Assembly: GCF_918698085.1 (NCBI RefSeq)
Contig: NZ_CAKKLP010000001.1
Location: 372,001-436,000 of the forward strand
Direction of reading: 5' to 3'
DNA length: 64,000 nt
DNA from: Chryseobacterium sp. Bi04
GTDB taxonomy: Bacteria > Bacteroidota > Bacteroidia > Flavobacteriales > Weeksellaceae
Under the pieces are notes generated by a model. That model saw only the letters and a list, made by a program, of their open reading frames with translations. It made no database searches and had not been told where the DNA came from. Of this stretch, positions 26,071-41,000 are shown piece by piece. A program made the translations under genes and the position numbers. Each line of letters opens with the position of its first letter. Within the stretch, counting starts at the first letter, position 1.

Positions 26071-29000
26071 ACTTTCTGGAATGTGATAGATCCTGTTGAA
26101 TCTGATAAAACCCTTCATGAGTTATTTGAATCTCAGGCATCAAGGACGCCTGAAGCGATTGCGTTGGTTTATGGAGATGCTAAACTGAGCTATAAAGAGC
26201 TTAATGAGCGTTCGAACCGTTTGGCAAATTACCTGATAAAAACTTATGCACTTCAACCGGATGATCTGGTTCCATTATGTTTGGAACGTTCAGAACATAT
26301 GCTGATTGCTATTTTAGGAGTATTAAAATCCGGAGCAGCCTATGTTCCTATGGATCCCTCTTATCCTTCAGACAGAATAGAACATATTCTTAAAGATACA
26401 GGCAGCAAAATTGTTATTGCCGAAGAAAGTACTATAGAAAAAGTGACACCTTCAGTGACACCAATTTCTATAAACGATTCTGTTTTCCAAACCATTCTGG
26501 CAACACAGGAAATATTGAACCCGGTTACCGAAGCTAAAGGTGATAATCTGGCGTATGTTATTTATACCAGTGGTACCACGGGACTGCCAAAAGGAGTGAT
26601 GGTGGAACACGGAAATGTAGTGAATGTAGTTTCTCAGGTAAGAGAGGCTTATGGTTTCAGTGAAGGAGAGAAAATAACGGCTTATACGTCGTATGTTTTT
26701 GACGTATCCGTATCCGAGTTTTTCAACAGTTTACTGTATGGCAACGAACTTCACCTGCTGGATGAAGAAACGAAGAAAGATGCCGATGCCATCAGCAGAT
26801 ACCTAATCTCTAATGATATTGCTTACACCTATTTACCACCGGTCATGCTGTCGGTTCTACCCCGCGTGGATTATCCTTCATTAAAAGGGTTATTATACGC
26901 AGGAGAACCGTGTGATTATGAAACGGGAAAATACTGGTCAGAAGAAAAAGTGTTGTATAACCTTTACGGACCAACCGAAGCAACGATCTATGCCACTTAC
27001 AAACAGGTAGAACATGGCGATGTACATCTGATCGGCCGTCCTGTAGGAAACAGTTCCGCTTATGTGCTGGATGGAAATCTTCATTTAGTTCCTGTGGGAG
27101 CCGTAGGCGAGCTTTACCTTGGCGGAGTCGGAATAGCAAGAGGCTATTTAAACAGACCTGATCTGACCGAAGAACGTTTCATTGTCAATCCATTCCAAAC
27201 GGAAGAACAGAAAGGGAAGGGAGAAAATGGCAGACTGTACAGTACAGGAGATTTAGTACGCTGGCTTCCGGATGGCAATATAGAATACATTGGGAGAAAT
27301 GACTTCCAGGTAAAGATCCGGGGTTACAGAATAGAATTGGGAGAGATCGAAAACCGTTTGTCTCAATATCCTGAAGTAAAACAGTCGGTAGTCTTAGCCA
27401 AAGAGAACAGTGCAGGGATGAAATACCTTGCCGGATATTATGTATCAGAAGAAGATATTGATAATGAAATTCTTACGGAATACCTGTCAGAATCTTTACC
27501 GGAATATATGGTACCGAATGTTTTTGTTCATTTAACCTCTTTACCATTAACGATCAATGGAAAGCTGGACAGAAAACAGCTTCCTGAACCGGAATTCAGC
27601 GGAGACAGAGAATATGTAGCCGTAGAAAATGAGTTACAGAGAACATTATCCCGAATCTACGGTGAAGTGTTGGGGCTTGCCGCTGAAAACATCAGTGTCC
27701 ACGATGATTTCTTCCGATTGGGAGGAAACAGCATCATGGCGATCAAACTGATCAGCAAGATCAAACAAGAGATGAATGTTCAGGTGAATGTGGCCATGGT
27801 ATTCAGCCATAAAACAGTCGCATCATTGTCTCATATACTCAATGGAGAAAGCAGTCAGGCTGAAGAGATTGTAATCAATCCTGTACTGGTATCTTCACCC
27901 GAAGAGCAACGCTTATCTTTTGCTCAGGAAAGACTTTGGTTTATAGAAACCTATGAAGGAGGAAGCAATGCATACAATATCCCCATGATCTTCATGTTGG
28001 GTGAAAATGTTCAAACTGAGCTTCTTCAGGAATCTTTTAAAACACTGACTCAGCGCCACGAAGTGCTGCGAAGCCTTATTCGTACCACAAAAGACGGAGA
28101 GGGATATCAGGTTATAACCAGCCAGGAACCTCCCATCTATACGAGAAAATTAAACTCCAGAGAAGAGCTTGATGAAGCCATTAACTATGCAGCAAATAAA
28201 GTTTTCCGCCTGGAAGAAGAGCTCCCAATGAGTATCAATGTTTTCAATCTCGAAAACCGTAATTATCTGTCAGTTGTAATTCATCATATTGCTTTTGACG
28301 GATGGTCTACTGATATTTTTATCAAAGAATTATGCAGTATTTATCAGTCTCTTTCTGAAGGGAAAAATCCTGATCTCCCTGAATTAAAAATACAATACAA
28401 AGACTTTGCATTATGGCAGAGAGATTATTTGACAGGGGAAAGACTCGATCAACAAATCGTTTACTGGAGAAATAAGCTTGCTGGTTTCCAAACACTGGAT
28501 ATTCCTCTGGATCTTAAAAGGCCCGCCCATATTTCTTATGCAGGGGCGACACAATACTTTGACCTGCCGGCAGATCTGGTATCAGAACTGAGAAATCTTT
28601 CAAAAGATCTCGGAGTGAGTTTATACAGTATGATGCTAAGTGGCTACTATCTGATGTTATCTGCCTATTCCGGGCAGGATGATATTGTAGTGGGAAGCCC
28701 TGTTGCAAACCGTCACCATGTGGGTCTTGAGGACATCATAGGGTTCTTTGTAAACACGCTGGCTTTAAGAGAAAAAATTAATCCTGACCAGACGATTGAA
28801 GACTTTATTCTACAGGTGGCCCAGTCGGTTACAGAAGCTCAGTCTCATCAGGATCTTCCTTTTGAGAAACTGGTAGAAGAATTAGGAGTAGAACAGGATA
28901 TGTCCCGACACCCTGTTTTTCAGGTCATGTTTGGGCTTCAAAGCTTTGATGGCGGAACCTCTTTTAAAAATCATGAAGCCGTTCTCCAGCCTTTTGATGG

Positions 29001-32000
29001 GAATATAGACTATCAGTCGGCCAAGTTTGACCTGACCATGATGATTGATGATCATGGAGACAATATCCAGGGAATTTTCAATTATGCGGCATCTCTTTTC
29101 AGCAGAGAAACGATTATGCGCATGATAGATTCGTACTTGTTTTTCCTGAAGCAGCTTGTTAACATTGTAAATAGAACAGAAAACAATACTGTAAAGAATC
29201 TGACCCTTATAACAAAAGAGGATCATCAAAAAATAACGGGAGAATGGAATACGGCTGGGGTGGCATATCCTGAAGAAAAGACAATACATCAGTTATTTGA
29301 AGATCAGGTAGAAAAAACACCTGATCATATAGCTTTAGTATATCAGGATAGTAAGCTTTCTTATCGTGAACTGAATCAGAAAGCAAACCAACTTGCTCAT
29401 TATCTTATTGAAAATTATAAGCTTACATCAGATGATCTTGTTCCTCTTTGTTTAGAGCGTTCAGAAGACATGCTGATTGCAATTTTAGCCGTATTAAAGG
29501 CAGGTGCAGCTTATGTGCCTATGGATCCGGCATACCCTGCAGACAGAATAAAACATATTCTTGATGATACCGGAGCAAAAATAGTCCTTACCCAGGAAAG
29601 AACATTAGAAAAGGTAAGAAGATTAGACCAGGTAGCAGGAATATCTATTGATGAGGAAACATTCAAAACCTTTATCGGTAAAATAGATGCAAAAAATCCG
29701 GTGACCACAACCGGGGCAAACAATCTAGCCTATGTCATCTACACCAGTGGAACGACCGGAATGCCTAAAGGAGTAATGATAGAGCACAGAAATGTAGTGA
29801 ATGTGATGAGCCAGGTAAGAGATGCATACGGATTCAGTGAAGGAAAGAAAATAACAGCTTATACTTCCTATGTTTTTGATGTATCTGTATCAGAATTTTT
29901 CAATACTTTATTGTTTGGAAATGAGCTGCATTTGCTAGATGAGGCTACTAAAAAGGATGCAGATTTAATAAGCAGCTATCTTCTGGATCATCAGATAGCT
30001 TATGCTTATTTACCACCGGTAATGCTATCCGTACTTCCAAAAATACAATATCCGAACCTAAAAGGATTGCTCTATGCAGGAGAACCGTGCGATTATGAAA
30101 CCGGAAAATACTGGTCTGAGCACACCACCCTTTACAATCTTTATGGACCTACCGAAGCTACAATTTATGCTACTTATAAACAGGTATATCATGGAGATGT
30201 ACATTTGATTGGACGTCCTGTTGGAAATACCTCTGTCTATGTACTGGATAACCTGTATCGTCCGGTTCCTCCAGGAGCCGTAGGAGAGCTTTATATCGGT
30301 GGAGACGGAATTGCCCGCGGATACCTGAACAGACCGGAACTGACTGCTGAGCGATTTATTTCGAATCCTTTCCAAACGGAAGTACAGAAAATCAGAGGAA
30401 AGAATAATAGAGTATACAAAACCGGGGACCTTGTTCGCTATCTTCCCAATGGTGACCTGGAATATCTGGGACGTAATGACTTCCAGGTGAAAATCCGTGG
30501 CTATAGAATTGAGCTGGGAGAAATTGAAACCGCATTGCTGGGGTATCCCGGAATTCGCCAGGCAGTTGTACTAGCCAAAGAAAACACCGCCGGCGTGAAG
30601 TATCTTGCCGGATATTATGTATCTGATACTCCTATAGAATCTTCTTTGCTTTCGGAATTTCTGGCAGAATCATTGCCTGAATATATGGTTCCCCATGCTT
30701 ATGTACATCTTGAATATCTTCCATTGACTATAAATGGAAAACTCGATAGAAAACAGCTTCCTGAGCCAGAGTTTACAGCAAGTATGGAATATGCAGCGCC
30801 AGAGAATGAGTTGCAGGAAAAATTATGTCATATTTATGGAGAGGTATTGGGATTAAATAGTGATACTATTGGTATTCATGATGATTTCTTCAAGTTGGGT
30901 GGTAACAGTATCATGGCGATCAAGCTGATCAGTAAAATCAGGAATCAGTTGGAATTCCAGATTCAGGTGGCTTCCGTATTCAGCCATAAAACCATTGCAT
31001 CTTTGAGCTCGGTGCTGGAATCAGACTCCAAAGTGAATGAGCAGCTAATTATTATACCGATAGTATTTTCTTCACCCGAAGAGCAGCGTCTGTCATTTGC
31101 CCAGGAAAGACTGTGGTTTATAGAAGCTTTTGAAGGAGGAAGTAGTGCCTATAATATTCCGATGGCTTTCAGCCTGGGAGAAAAAATAAAATTAGATTTT
31201 CTTCAAAAGTCTATAGAAGCGGTGGTAAAGCGCCACGAAGTGCTTCGTTCTGTAATTCGGACTACTGAGAAAGGAATGGGCTACCAGGTGGTTACAGACC
31301 TTATTCCTGAGTTTACAATTACAGAAGTAGAGACCAGGGAAGCATTGGAAGAGAATATAAACAGATCGGCCAACAAGATTTTCCGTTTGGAGCAAGAACT
31401 CCCTGTCGATATTAATGTTTTCAAGCTGAAAGAGCATTATTACCTGTCTGTAGTTGTTCATCATATTGCTTTTGACGGCTGGTCAATAGATGTATTTTTA
31501 AAGGAAATACAGGCAGCTTATGAAGCTTTTGAAGCAGGTAAGGACTCTCAATTGCCAGGCTTAAAGATTCAGTACAAAGACTTTGCGCTATGGCAGCGTA
31601 ACTATCTTGCCGGAGAGGTATTGGAAAAGCAGATCAAGTACTGGAAAAATACCCTTGACGGTTTTGAATCTCTCAATCTGCCTTTAGATCATAAAAGGCC
31701 TTCCTATATTTCTTATGAAGGGGCTAGTATGTACTTTAATCTTTCTTCTGAGACTGGTTCTGGTCTGAGAAAGCTTTCCAAAGATTTGGGAGTAAGTCTG
31801 AATAGTGTCATGCTTGGAGGATATTACCTGATGCTTTCTGCGTATTCGGGGCAGGATGATATTGTATTGGGAAGCCCAATTGCCAACCGTCACCATGCAG
31901 GTCTTGAGGACATGATCGGATTTTTCGTCAATACATTGGCGTTAAGAGAAAGTATTGATCCTGAACAGAGTCTTAAAGATTTTATTCTTCAGGTATCAAA

Positions 32001-35000
32001 ATCTGTAACAGAAGCCCAGTCTCATCAGGATCTTCCATTTGAGAAGCTGGTGGAAGAATTGGGTGTAGAGCAGGATACCTCCAGACATCCTGTCTTTCAG
32101 GTGATGTTTGGAATTCAGAGTTTCGGAGGAAATTCTGATAATAACGAAACTTTATTTTCTCCTTTTGATGGAGAAATTGATTATCAGGCTGCGAAGTTTG
32201 ACTTGACCACCATGATAGATGATGGTGAAGAAAACATCCGCGGAATGTTTAACTATGCTGTATCTCTTTTCAATGGAGATACCATTATAAAATTAAAAGA
32301 TACTTATGTGTGGCTTCTGGAGCAATTGGCCCGGATGAGTGATGCAGAAGCTAAAAATACCAGAATCAATGATCTTCGTCTTTTAGAGGAAAATGATTAT
32401 AAAAAAATAACAGAAGACTGGAATAATACGGTTTCTGATTATTCATCTGAAAAAACCATTCATAGGCTGTTTGAAGATCAGGTTGCAAAGACCCCAGATC
32501 ATATTGCTTTAGTCTATCAGGATATTAAACTGTCCTACAAAGACCTGAATGAGAAAGCAAATCGTTTGGCCAACTATCTTATCCAAACTTACAATCTTCA
32601 GCCTGACGATATTATTCCTTTATGTTTAGATCGTTCTGAGAACATGCTGATTGCAATGTTAGGAGTTCTGAAGTCGGGTGCAGCTTATGTCCCGATGGAT
32701 CCTTCTTATCCTGCAGACAGAATAAAACATATTCTTCAGGATACTGACGCAAAACTTGTCTTAGGTCAGGAAAGTACAGCCGAAAAGCTGGGAGATGTGG
32801 GGGTAGATTTTATCGCTTTAGATGAGGTAAATATTAAAGCACAGCTTGAACTCACAGATTCAAGTAATCCTGTTACCCAGGTGAATTCAGGTAACCTTGC
32901 CTATGTCATTTACACGAGTGGAACAACAGGACTTCCTAAGGGAGTAATGATCGAACATAAAGGTGTTTCCAACCTGACCAAGCAATTTGCTAAAGATCTG
33001 GATCTTATTTCTGATGGAACGGCTTACAAAAACTGTCTATGGTATGCCAATTACGTCTTTGATGCCCATGTTGCAGAACTTTATCCTGTGATTACCCATG
33101 GTCACAGTATTTATGTATTGGATAAAGAGAGACAGACTGATATTGCAGGATTACAGGAATATATAGCAGTAAATAACATCAGCATTGCCACAATACCACC
33201 GGTTCTATTGACTAAAGACTATACCTTACCTTTAGAAAAGCTTATGGTAGCCGGGGATATAACAAATCCACAATTGATGGCTCTTTACCAAGCCGAAGGA
33301 GTGGATATTATTAATGCCTACGGTCCAACCGAGGGCACAGTGTGTGCAACATTGCATTATTATAAGGAAGATGGTAACCCGTTGAATATTGGAGGTCCTA
33401 TTGGGAATATGACGACTTATGTGTTGGATGACCATATGCGACCGGTTCCAGTGGGCGCTGTAGGAGAGCTTTATATCGGAGGAGCCGGAATTGCCAGAGG
33501 TTATTTAAACCGCCCGGATTTAACAGAAGAACGTTTCCTTGATAACCCATTCCAGACATTATCCCAAAAAGCAAGAGGCGAAAACAGCCGCTTATACAAA
33601 ACGGGAGACTTAGTACGCTGGTTAGCTAATGGCGAGCTGGAATATGTTGGTCGAAATGACTTCCAGGTAAAAATCCGAGGCTACAGAATTGAATTAGGCG
33701 AGATTGAAAATACCTTACTTCATTATCCGGGAATTCGTCAGACGGCAGTATTGGCGAAAGAAAATAAAGCAGGCTTAAAATATCTTGCAGGATATTATGT
33801 ATCAGATACAGAGATTGATTCCAATTTACTCTCAGAACATTTGTCAGAGCGTTTACCGGAATATATGGTACCAGGTGCTTTTGTACACTTAACAGCCTTG
33901 CCATTAACGATCAATGGAAAACTGGATAAGAAACAATTGCCGGAACCGGAGTTCACAGGAGGCAAAGATTATGTTGCTCCCCAAACCGATCTTCAGGTTA
34001 AGCTATGCCAGATCTATGGTGATGTTTTGAGTCTTGATGCTACAGGGATCAGTATCGAAGACGATTTCTTCCGATTAGGAGGAGACAGTATCATCAGTAT
34101 CCAGCTGGTAGGAAGAATCAGACAACAATTAAATATCAGGCTGACAGTTAGGGAAGTATTCACTACCAGGACTATTTTTTCTCTGTCTTTACTTATAGAA
34201 AGTAAAGAAGATACTGAGGATATCCGCATTTTGACGGAACAGGGAGTGCTGGAAGGAGAAGTTGCTCTTTTGCCAATTCAGGATTGGTTCTTCGGTCAGA
34301 AAGAAGCAGGCTTTCTGGAAGATTTCAATCACTGGAACCAGGCCTTTTTACTTTATGTGCCTGTTCTAAAGAAAGAACTTCTGGAAGAATCAGTGAAGTG
34401 TCTGATCGAAAGACACGATGCACTTAGACTTCAATATCATAGAGAAGATGGAAAATACATTCAACAATATGGAAAAGCAGATGTTCCTTCAGTCAATTAT
34501 CTGGATGCTTCCGGATTAAATTCAGAAGAACGGTCTCATGTATTTACAGAGTGGCAGTCTCAGTTTGATATTGAAAACGGATCATTGTATCAGATCGGCT
34601 ATATCAGCGGTTATCAGGATGGCAGCGCAAGGATTTATTTTGCCTTTCACCATTTGATTATCGATGCCGTAAGCTGGAGGATTATTACCGAAGATTTAAA
34701 GAATATTTACCAATCCCTTGAAAAGGAAGATACAGAATATATTGCTGCCCATACAAAAGGGACAAGCTACAGACAATGGGTGGAAGCTGTGCGAAGCTAT
34801 AAAACAGAAAATCCGGAATCCAGAGCCCAGGAACTTTTATTCTGGAATACAACAGCAAATAATGTAGAAAAGAACAACAAAGGTCTGGATCAGTTCATGA
34901 TCAAAGATCAACACTACAGTGAGCTGAAATTATCCAAAGAGATGACTCAAACGCTGATTAGAGGAACCAATCATGCATACCATACGCAGATCAATGATTT

Positions 35001-38000
35001 GTTACTTTCAGCTTTATCCGTTACTCTTTCAGAATTAAGTGGAAAAGATATTCATCCTGTTTTATTGGAAAGTCATGGTCGTGAAGAAATATCAGGTAAT
35101 CTTGATATTACGGAAACCGTAGGTTGGTTTACCACGATGTATCCATTGCTTCTGAAAAGGGAAAAGAATCTAAGAGATACTGTTGTTTCCACTAAAGAAG
35201 CTTTGAGAATCATCCCGAACAACGGAATTGGTTACGGTAGTTTGATAGGCTATACAGAGCGTGAGTTACCTAAGGTTAGCTTTAATTACTTAGGGCAGCT
35301 GGATCAGGAGCTTGGTGACAAAAACTGGACGATTGCTTCCGAAGATAGTGGTTTGAGTGTTGGAAAAAGAAATAAAGATAATAATCAGATCAGTATCAAT
35401 GGAGCTGTTGTAGACGGACACCTTAAATTTGGTGTTGCAGGCTACCTTCAGGAAGAAGAGATTAATCGCTTTTCAGAACGATTGAAAGCCAATATAGAAA
35501 CTATTGTAGATCAGCTTTCAAAGGAAAGTAAAAGCATTCTGACTCCATCCGATATAGACTATATTGTAGAGCAGGAACAGCTATTTGGTATTCAGGAGAA
35601 AGGGGAAATTGAAGGGGTTTATTTAGCGAACAGCTTACAGGAAGGCTTTGTGTACCATGCGTTGAACCAGGGCGATAAAGATGATGCCTACAGAGTACAA
35701 TTGATCTGGGACTACCATAGTAAAATTAATGAAGAAAAGTTAAAAGAATCCTGGAAACGTACCCAGGCTGCATATCCTTCGTTGAGACTACGTTTTGACT
35801 GGAATGGCGAGATCGTACAGGTTATCGATAAAGAAGGCGAAGTAGACTGGCGCTACCAGGACATTAGTGGAATGAGTAAGGAATCTCAGGAGTCCCTGAT
35901 CGGAGAAATTACCCAGAAGGACCGCTTTGAGGTGTATGACCTTACCAAGGGCAGTCTTTTCAGGGTGTATCTGTTCAAAAGAGGAGATAGCCATTACAGC
36001 TGTTTATTCAGTAATCACCATGCGATTCTAGATGGCTGGAGTATGCCTGTTATCCTCAATAGCATTCATGATCATTACCTGGGTCAGCTTAAAGGGAAGG
36101 AGATCTCACTGGCTTCCGATTCTGCGTATGCTTTAACCCAGCAGTACCTTCAAACCCACAAAGAGGACGGTGCAGAGTTCTGGAATACGTATATGGGCTT
36201 ACTGGAAGACCAGGAAGATCTGAGCAGTTTAGTAAAAGAAGACCAGCGTCATATTGATTTAGGAACTTACCGTCATATCCAGGATCATCAGCATATAAAA
36301 ATGCAGATCGAGGGAGATCAGTACCATACGTTGAAGGCCTTCACTAAAGAGCAAGGCTTTACGGTGAATGCTGTTTTACAATACCTATGGCATAAGCAGC
36401 TGAGTATTTACAGTGGCTTAGGAACAAGTGTTGTAGGGACAACGGTTTCAGGAAGAAGCTTACCTGTTGATGGAATAGAATCTTCAGCCGGATTATATAT
36501 CAACACACTGCCATTGATTGTGAGCCATGCAGATGGCCGGGTTGTGGATCAGATCACAGAGATTCAGAATAGGATCAGTGAGCTCAATACGCACAGTGAC
36601 ATTAACCTTGCAGCATTGCACCATGATGGACGCAGGATCTTCAGCAGTTTATTTGTGTATGAGAACTATCCTGTACCTAAAGGAGGTGAGGGTAATGAGT
36701 TAGGATTTGTATTCATGGACTCTGTAGAGAAGCTTGATTATCCGTTGGGAATAGTAGCCTATGAACGCGGAGAAGAAGTTTCCCTGACCCTGAATTTTGA
36801 AGGATATCTTTTCGATTATTCTGTGATGGAAAGGCTTATCGAAGGAATGAAAACAATCCTTAGCCAGCTTTTGGAAAATCCTGAAATCGAACTGAAAGAC
36901 CTGTCTTATATTACATTGCATGAATCTGTAAAAATAATGGAGGAGTGGAATGATACAGACTTTTCCTATCCAAATACATCTACAGTTCCTGAACTATTCG
37001 AGATTCAGGTTGAGAAGACTCCTGATAATATAGCATTACTATATCAGGAGATTAAATTAACTTACCGTGAGCTTAATGAAAGAGTAAATAGGTTAGCAAA
37101 TTATCTGATCAAGAGATACGACCTTCAGCCGGATGATTTAGTTCCGTTATGTTTGGAACGTTCTGAGGATATGTTGATTGCTATTTTAGGGGTAATAAAA
37201 GCAGGAGCAGCCTATGTTCCAATAGATCCGTCTTCTCCTTTAGACAGAATAAAATATATATTGGAAGACACGAACGCCAAAGTAGTTTTAGTTCAGGAGA
37301 ATACCCTGAATAGGGTACAAAATATAGAAAATTTAGAAGCTGTATCCCTGGATGGAGAGGCATTCAAAAAAACAATTAAAAATGTAGACTCCGGAAACCC
37401 GATCACAAAACTTACCTCCAGCAACCTTGTCTATGTCATCTACACCAGTGGAACAACAGGAATGCCAAAAGGGGTGATGGTGGAACACAGGAATATAATA
37501 AATTTGATTAAGGATGTGTATTCCCGCTATCAACTGCGAGAATCAGATGTTATTTATCAATTTGCTAACTATGTATTTGATCCATCCATAGAACAGATAT
37601 TAATGGCTGTTTTAAATGGAAATCCTTTGTTGTTTATAAAAGATAAAACTTTTTTAAATGAAGAAGTATTTTTGAAAATACTTAATGATAATAATGCTTC
37701 CTATATCAACCTTACACCTTCTGTATTACAGAATATTGACATTACCAGGGTTAAAAGCCTTACAAGACTAGCGTCTGGGGGAGAGGCTCTTACCAACGAT
37801 CTGTATGCAAAATTAATAAACAAGCATTTTACGCTAATCAATTGCTACGGACCAACGGAAACGACGGTCACGTCTGTAATTAATACGGATCAAAGTATGA
37901 ACAGTATCGGGCGTCCTATTGGAAATATGAAGGCCTATATACTTGATAAGCATATGATCCCGGTTCCTGTAGGGGCTTTGGGAGAGCTTTACATTGGGGG

Positions 38001-41000
38001 AGCGGGTATCACAAGAGGGTATTTAAACCGCCCGGAACTTACCCAGGAACGTTTCATTACAAACCCTTTCCAGACAGAAGACCAAAAGGCTAAAAATACG
38101 AATGCCAGACTTTATAAAACAGGAGATCTTGTTCGTTGGCTTCCGGCTGGAAACATAGAATATATTGGTAGAAATGACTTCCAGGTGAAGATAAGAGGAT
38201 ACCGTATTGAATTGGGTGAAATTGAAAACAGACTTCTTCAATATCCGGGAATTCGTCAGGTAGCAGTTCTTGCAAAGGAAAATAATACCGGATTGAAATA
38301 TATTGTCGGATATTATGTGGCTGATTCTATAATTGATTCAAATCTGCTTTCAGACTTCCTGTCAGAAACCTTACCTGAATATATGGTACCTGTGGCTTTT
38401 GTACATCTTGTAACCCTTCCTGTTACTGTCAATGGAAAACTTGACAGAAAACAGCTTCCTGAGCCTGGATTTATCGGAGGGGGCGAATATACCGCTCCTG
38501 AGAATGAACTTCAGCAAAAGCTTTGTCAGATCTATGCAGAAGTACTGGGTATTAATGCAGATAGTATCAGTATCCATGATGATTTCTTCCGTCTCGGAGG
38601 AAACAGTATCATGTCTATAAAACTGATCAGCAAAATTAAACAGAACCTTGCGTTACAGGTAGATGTAGCCATGGTATTCAGTAATAAAACAGTGGCCTCT
38701 CTGGAAAAAGTTCTGAGAGAAAATAGTATTGATGAACAGGTTATTATCACTCCTGTAGCCATTGATTCTCCGGAAGAACAACGATTATCTTTTGCACAGG
38801 AAAGACTTTGGTTCATAGAAACGTATGAAGGAGGGAGCAGTGCGTATAATATCCCAATGACAGCACTTCTGGATCAGAAAACGGATGTTTCAATCCTGTG
38901 TAAAGCTCTTGAAGCGGTGATCATGCGCCATGAGATCCTTCGTTCGGTAATCCGGACTACAGAAGATGGAACAGGATATCAGGTGGTTACAGATCTTATT
39001 CCGGAATTCAAAATAACGGAAGTAGAGACAAGAGAAGAATTAGACAAGCACATATATAAATGTGCCAACAGAATCTTCCGTCTGGATGAAGAAACTCCTG
39101 TAGAGATCAATATTTTCAAGCTCAAAGAGCAACATTATATGTCGATGGTAATTCATCACATTGCTTTTGACGGATGGTCTACTGATATATTCCTCAAAGA
39201 GATACAAACGATTTATAGATCTCTGATTAATAAAGACAATGCTTCTGAGCTGCCTGCGTTACAATTTCAGTACAAAGATTTTGCTTTATGGCAGCGTAAT
39301 TATCTTGCAGGAGAGCTTCTTGATCAGCAGATTGGTTACTGGAAAGATCAACTTGATGATTTCCAGAACCTGGATTTGGCTACAGATTTCAAGAGACCTT
39401 CTAAGATCTCTTACGAAGGAGAAAATCTATACTTCAGTCTGAATGCTGAACAGGGAGAAAAATTAAAAAATCTTTCAAAAGAACTTGGGGTAAGTCTGTA
39501 CAGTGTAATGTTGAGTGGATATTATCTGATGCTTTCGGCGTATTCCGGACAGGATGATATCGTAGTGGGAAGTCCTATTGCGAACCGTCACCATGCCGGT
39601 CTTGAAGATATCATCGGTTTCTTTGTCAATACATTGGCACTACGAGAAAAAATAAATGCCGAGCAAAGCCTTAAAGACTTTATTCTTCAGGTATCAAAAT
39701 CTGTAACAGAAGCCCAGTCTCATCAGGATCTTCCATTTGAGAAACTGGTGGAAGAATTAGGAGTAGAACAGGATACATCCAGACATCCGGTTTTCCAGGT
39801 GATGTTCGGATTGCAGAACTTTGGAGGAGATGCTTCTTCTGAAAATAACGGAGATGCTTTATTTTATCCTTTTGATGGAGAAATAGATTATCAGGTTGCG
39901 AAGTTTGACCTGACGACAATGATCGATGATGGTGGAGAAAATATACATGGAATGTTCAATTACGCTAAAGCGGTTTTCTCAAAAGAGACCGTCAGTAATA
40001 TGATCCATTCCTATGAATTTTTACTGAATCAAATAGCAGAGGCGGAAGGACAGAAAGATATCAGGCTTTCAGAGCTCCATTTTATTCCAGAGGAACAGTA
40101 TAAAAAAGTAACGGAAGAGTGGAATACCACACATAAAGACTATCAGTCAGAAATGACGGTACATCAGTTATTTGAAAATCAGGTGTTGAAAACCCCGGAT
40201 CAGACAGCGCTGGTATATCAGGATGTTACACTTTCTTACAGCGAGCTGAACGAGAGATCAAACCGCCTGGCTAATTATCTGATCGAAACGTACAATCTTC
40301 AGCCTGATGATATTATTCCTTTATGCTTAGATCGTTCAGAGCATATGCTGATTGCGGTTCTTGCAGTAATGAAAGCGGGAGCTGCTTATGTGCCAATGGA
40401 TCCTTCGTATCCTGTGGACAGAATAAAACATATCCTTCAGGATACTAATGCTACAATAGTTCTTACAGAAGAAAAATCTGCAGAAAAGATAAGTGGTTTA
40501 GAAAATATAGGGCTATTATCTCTGGATAATGTCAGTCTTAAAGCACAGCTTGAAATAGCAGAGTCTAAAAACCCTGTTACTAAAGTCAATTCCGGCAATC
40601 TGGCCTACGTCATCTATACCAGTGGAACAACGGGACTTCCTAAGGGAGTCATGATAGAACATTCGGGAGTGATAAACCTTATAGAATCAATGATTAAGGC
40701 TCACCGACTTGAAGAATTTCAGGAAGTGGGCTGTTACTCAAATTATGTATTTGATGCTTTTGTGTATGAGGCCTTCCCGGTCTTGTGTAATGGAAATACA
40801 TTATGGCTTTACAGCAATGATCTTAGAACATCAGTAAGCGGGCTTAATGAGTATATTAAAGAAAATAATATAGAAGTTTCATTTATTCCACCGGTTTTAT
40901 TGAGAGAAGTGGTAGACAACGGAACCAACCTGAAGCTGATTTTTGCCGGAGGAGAGAGTTTCCCTGCTTTGGATAAAAATATAGAGGATATCATTCTTGT

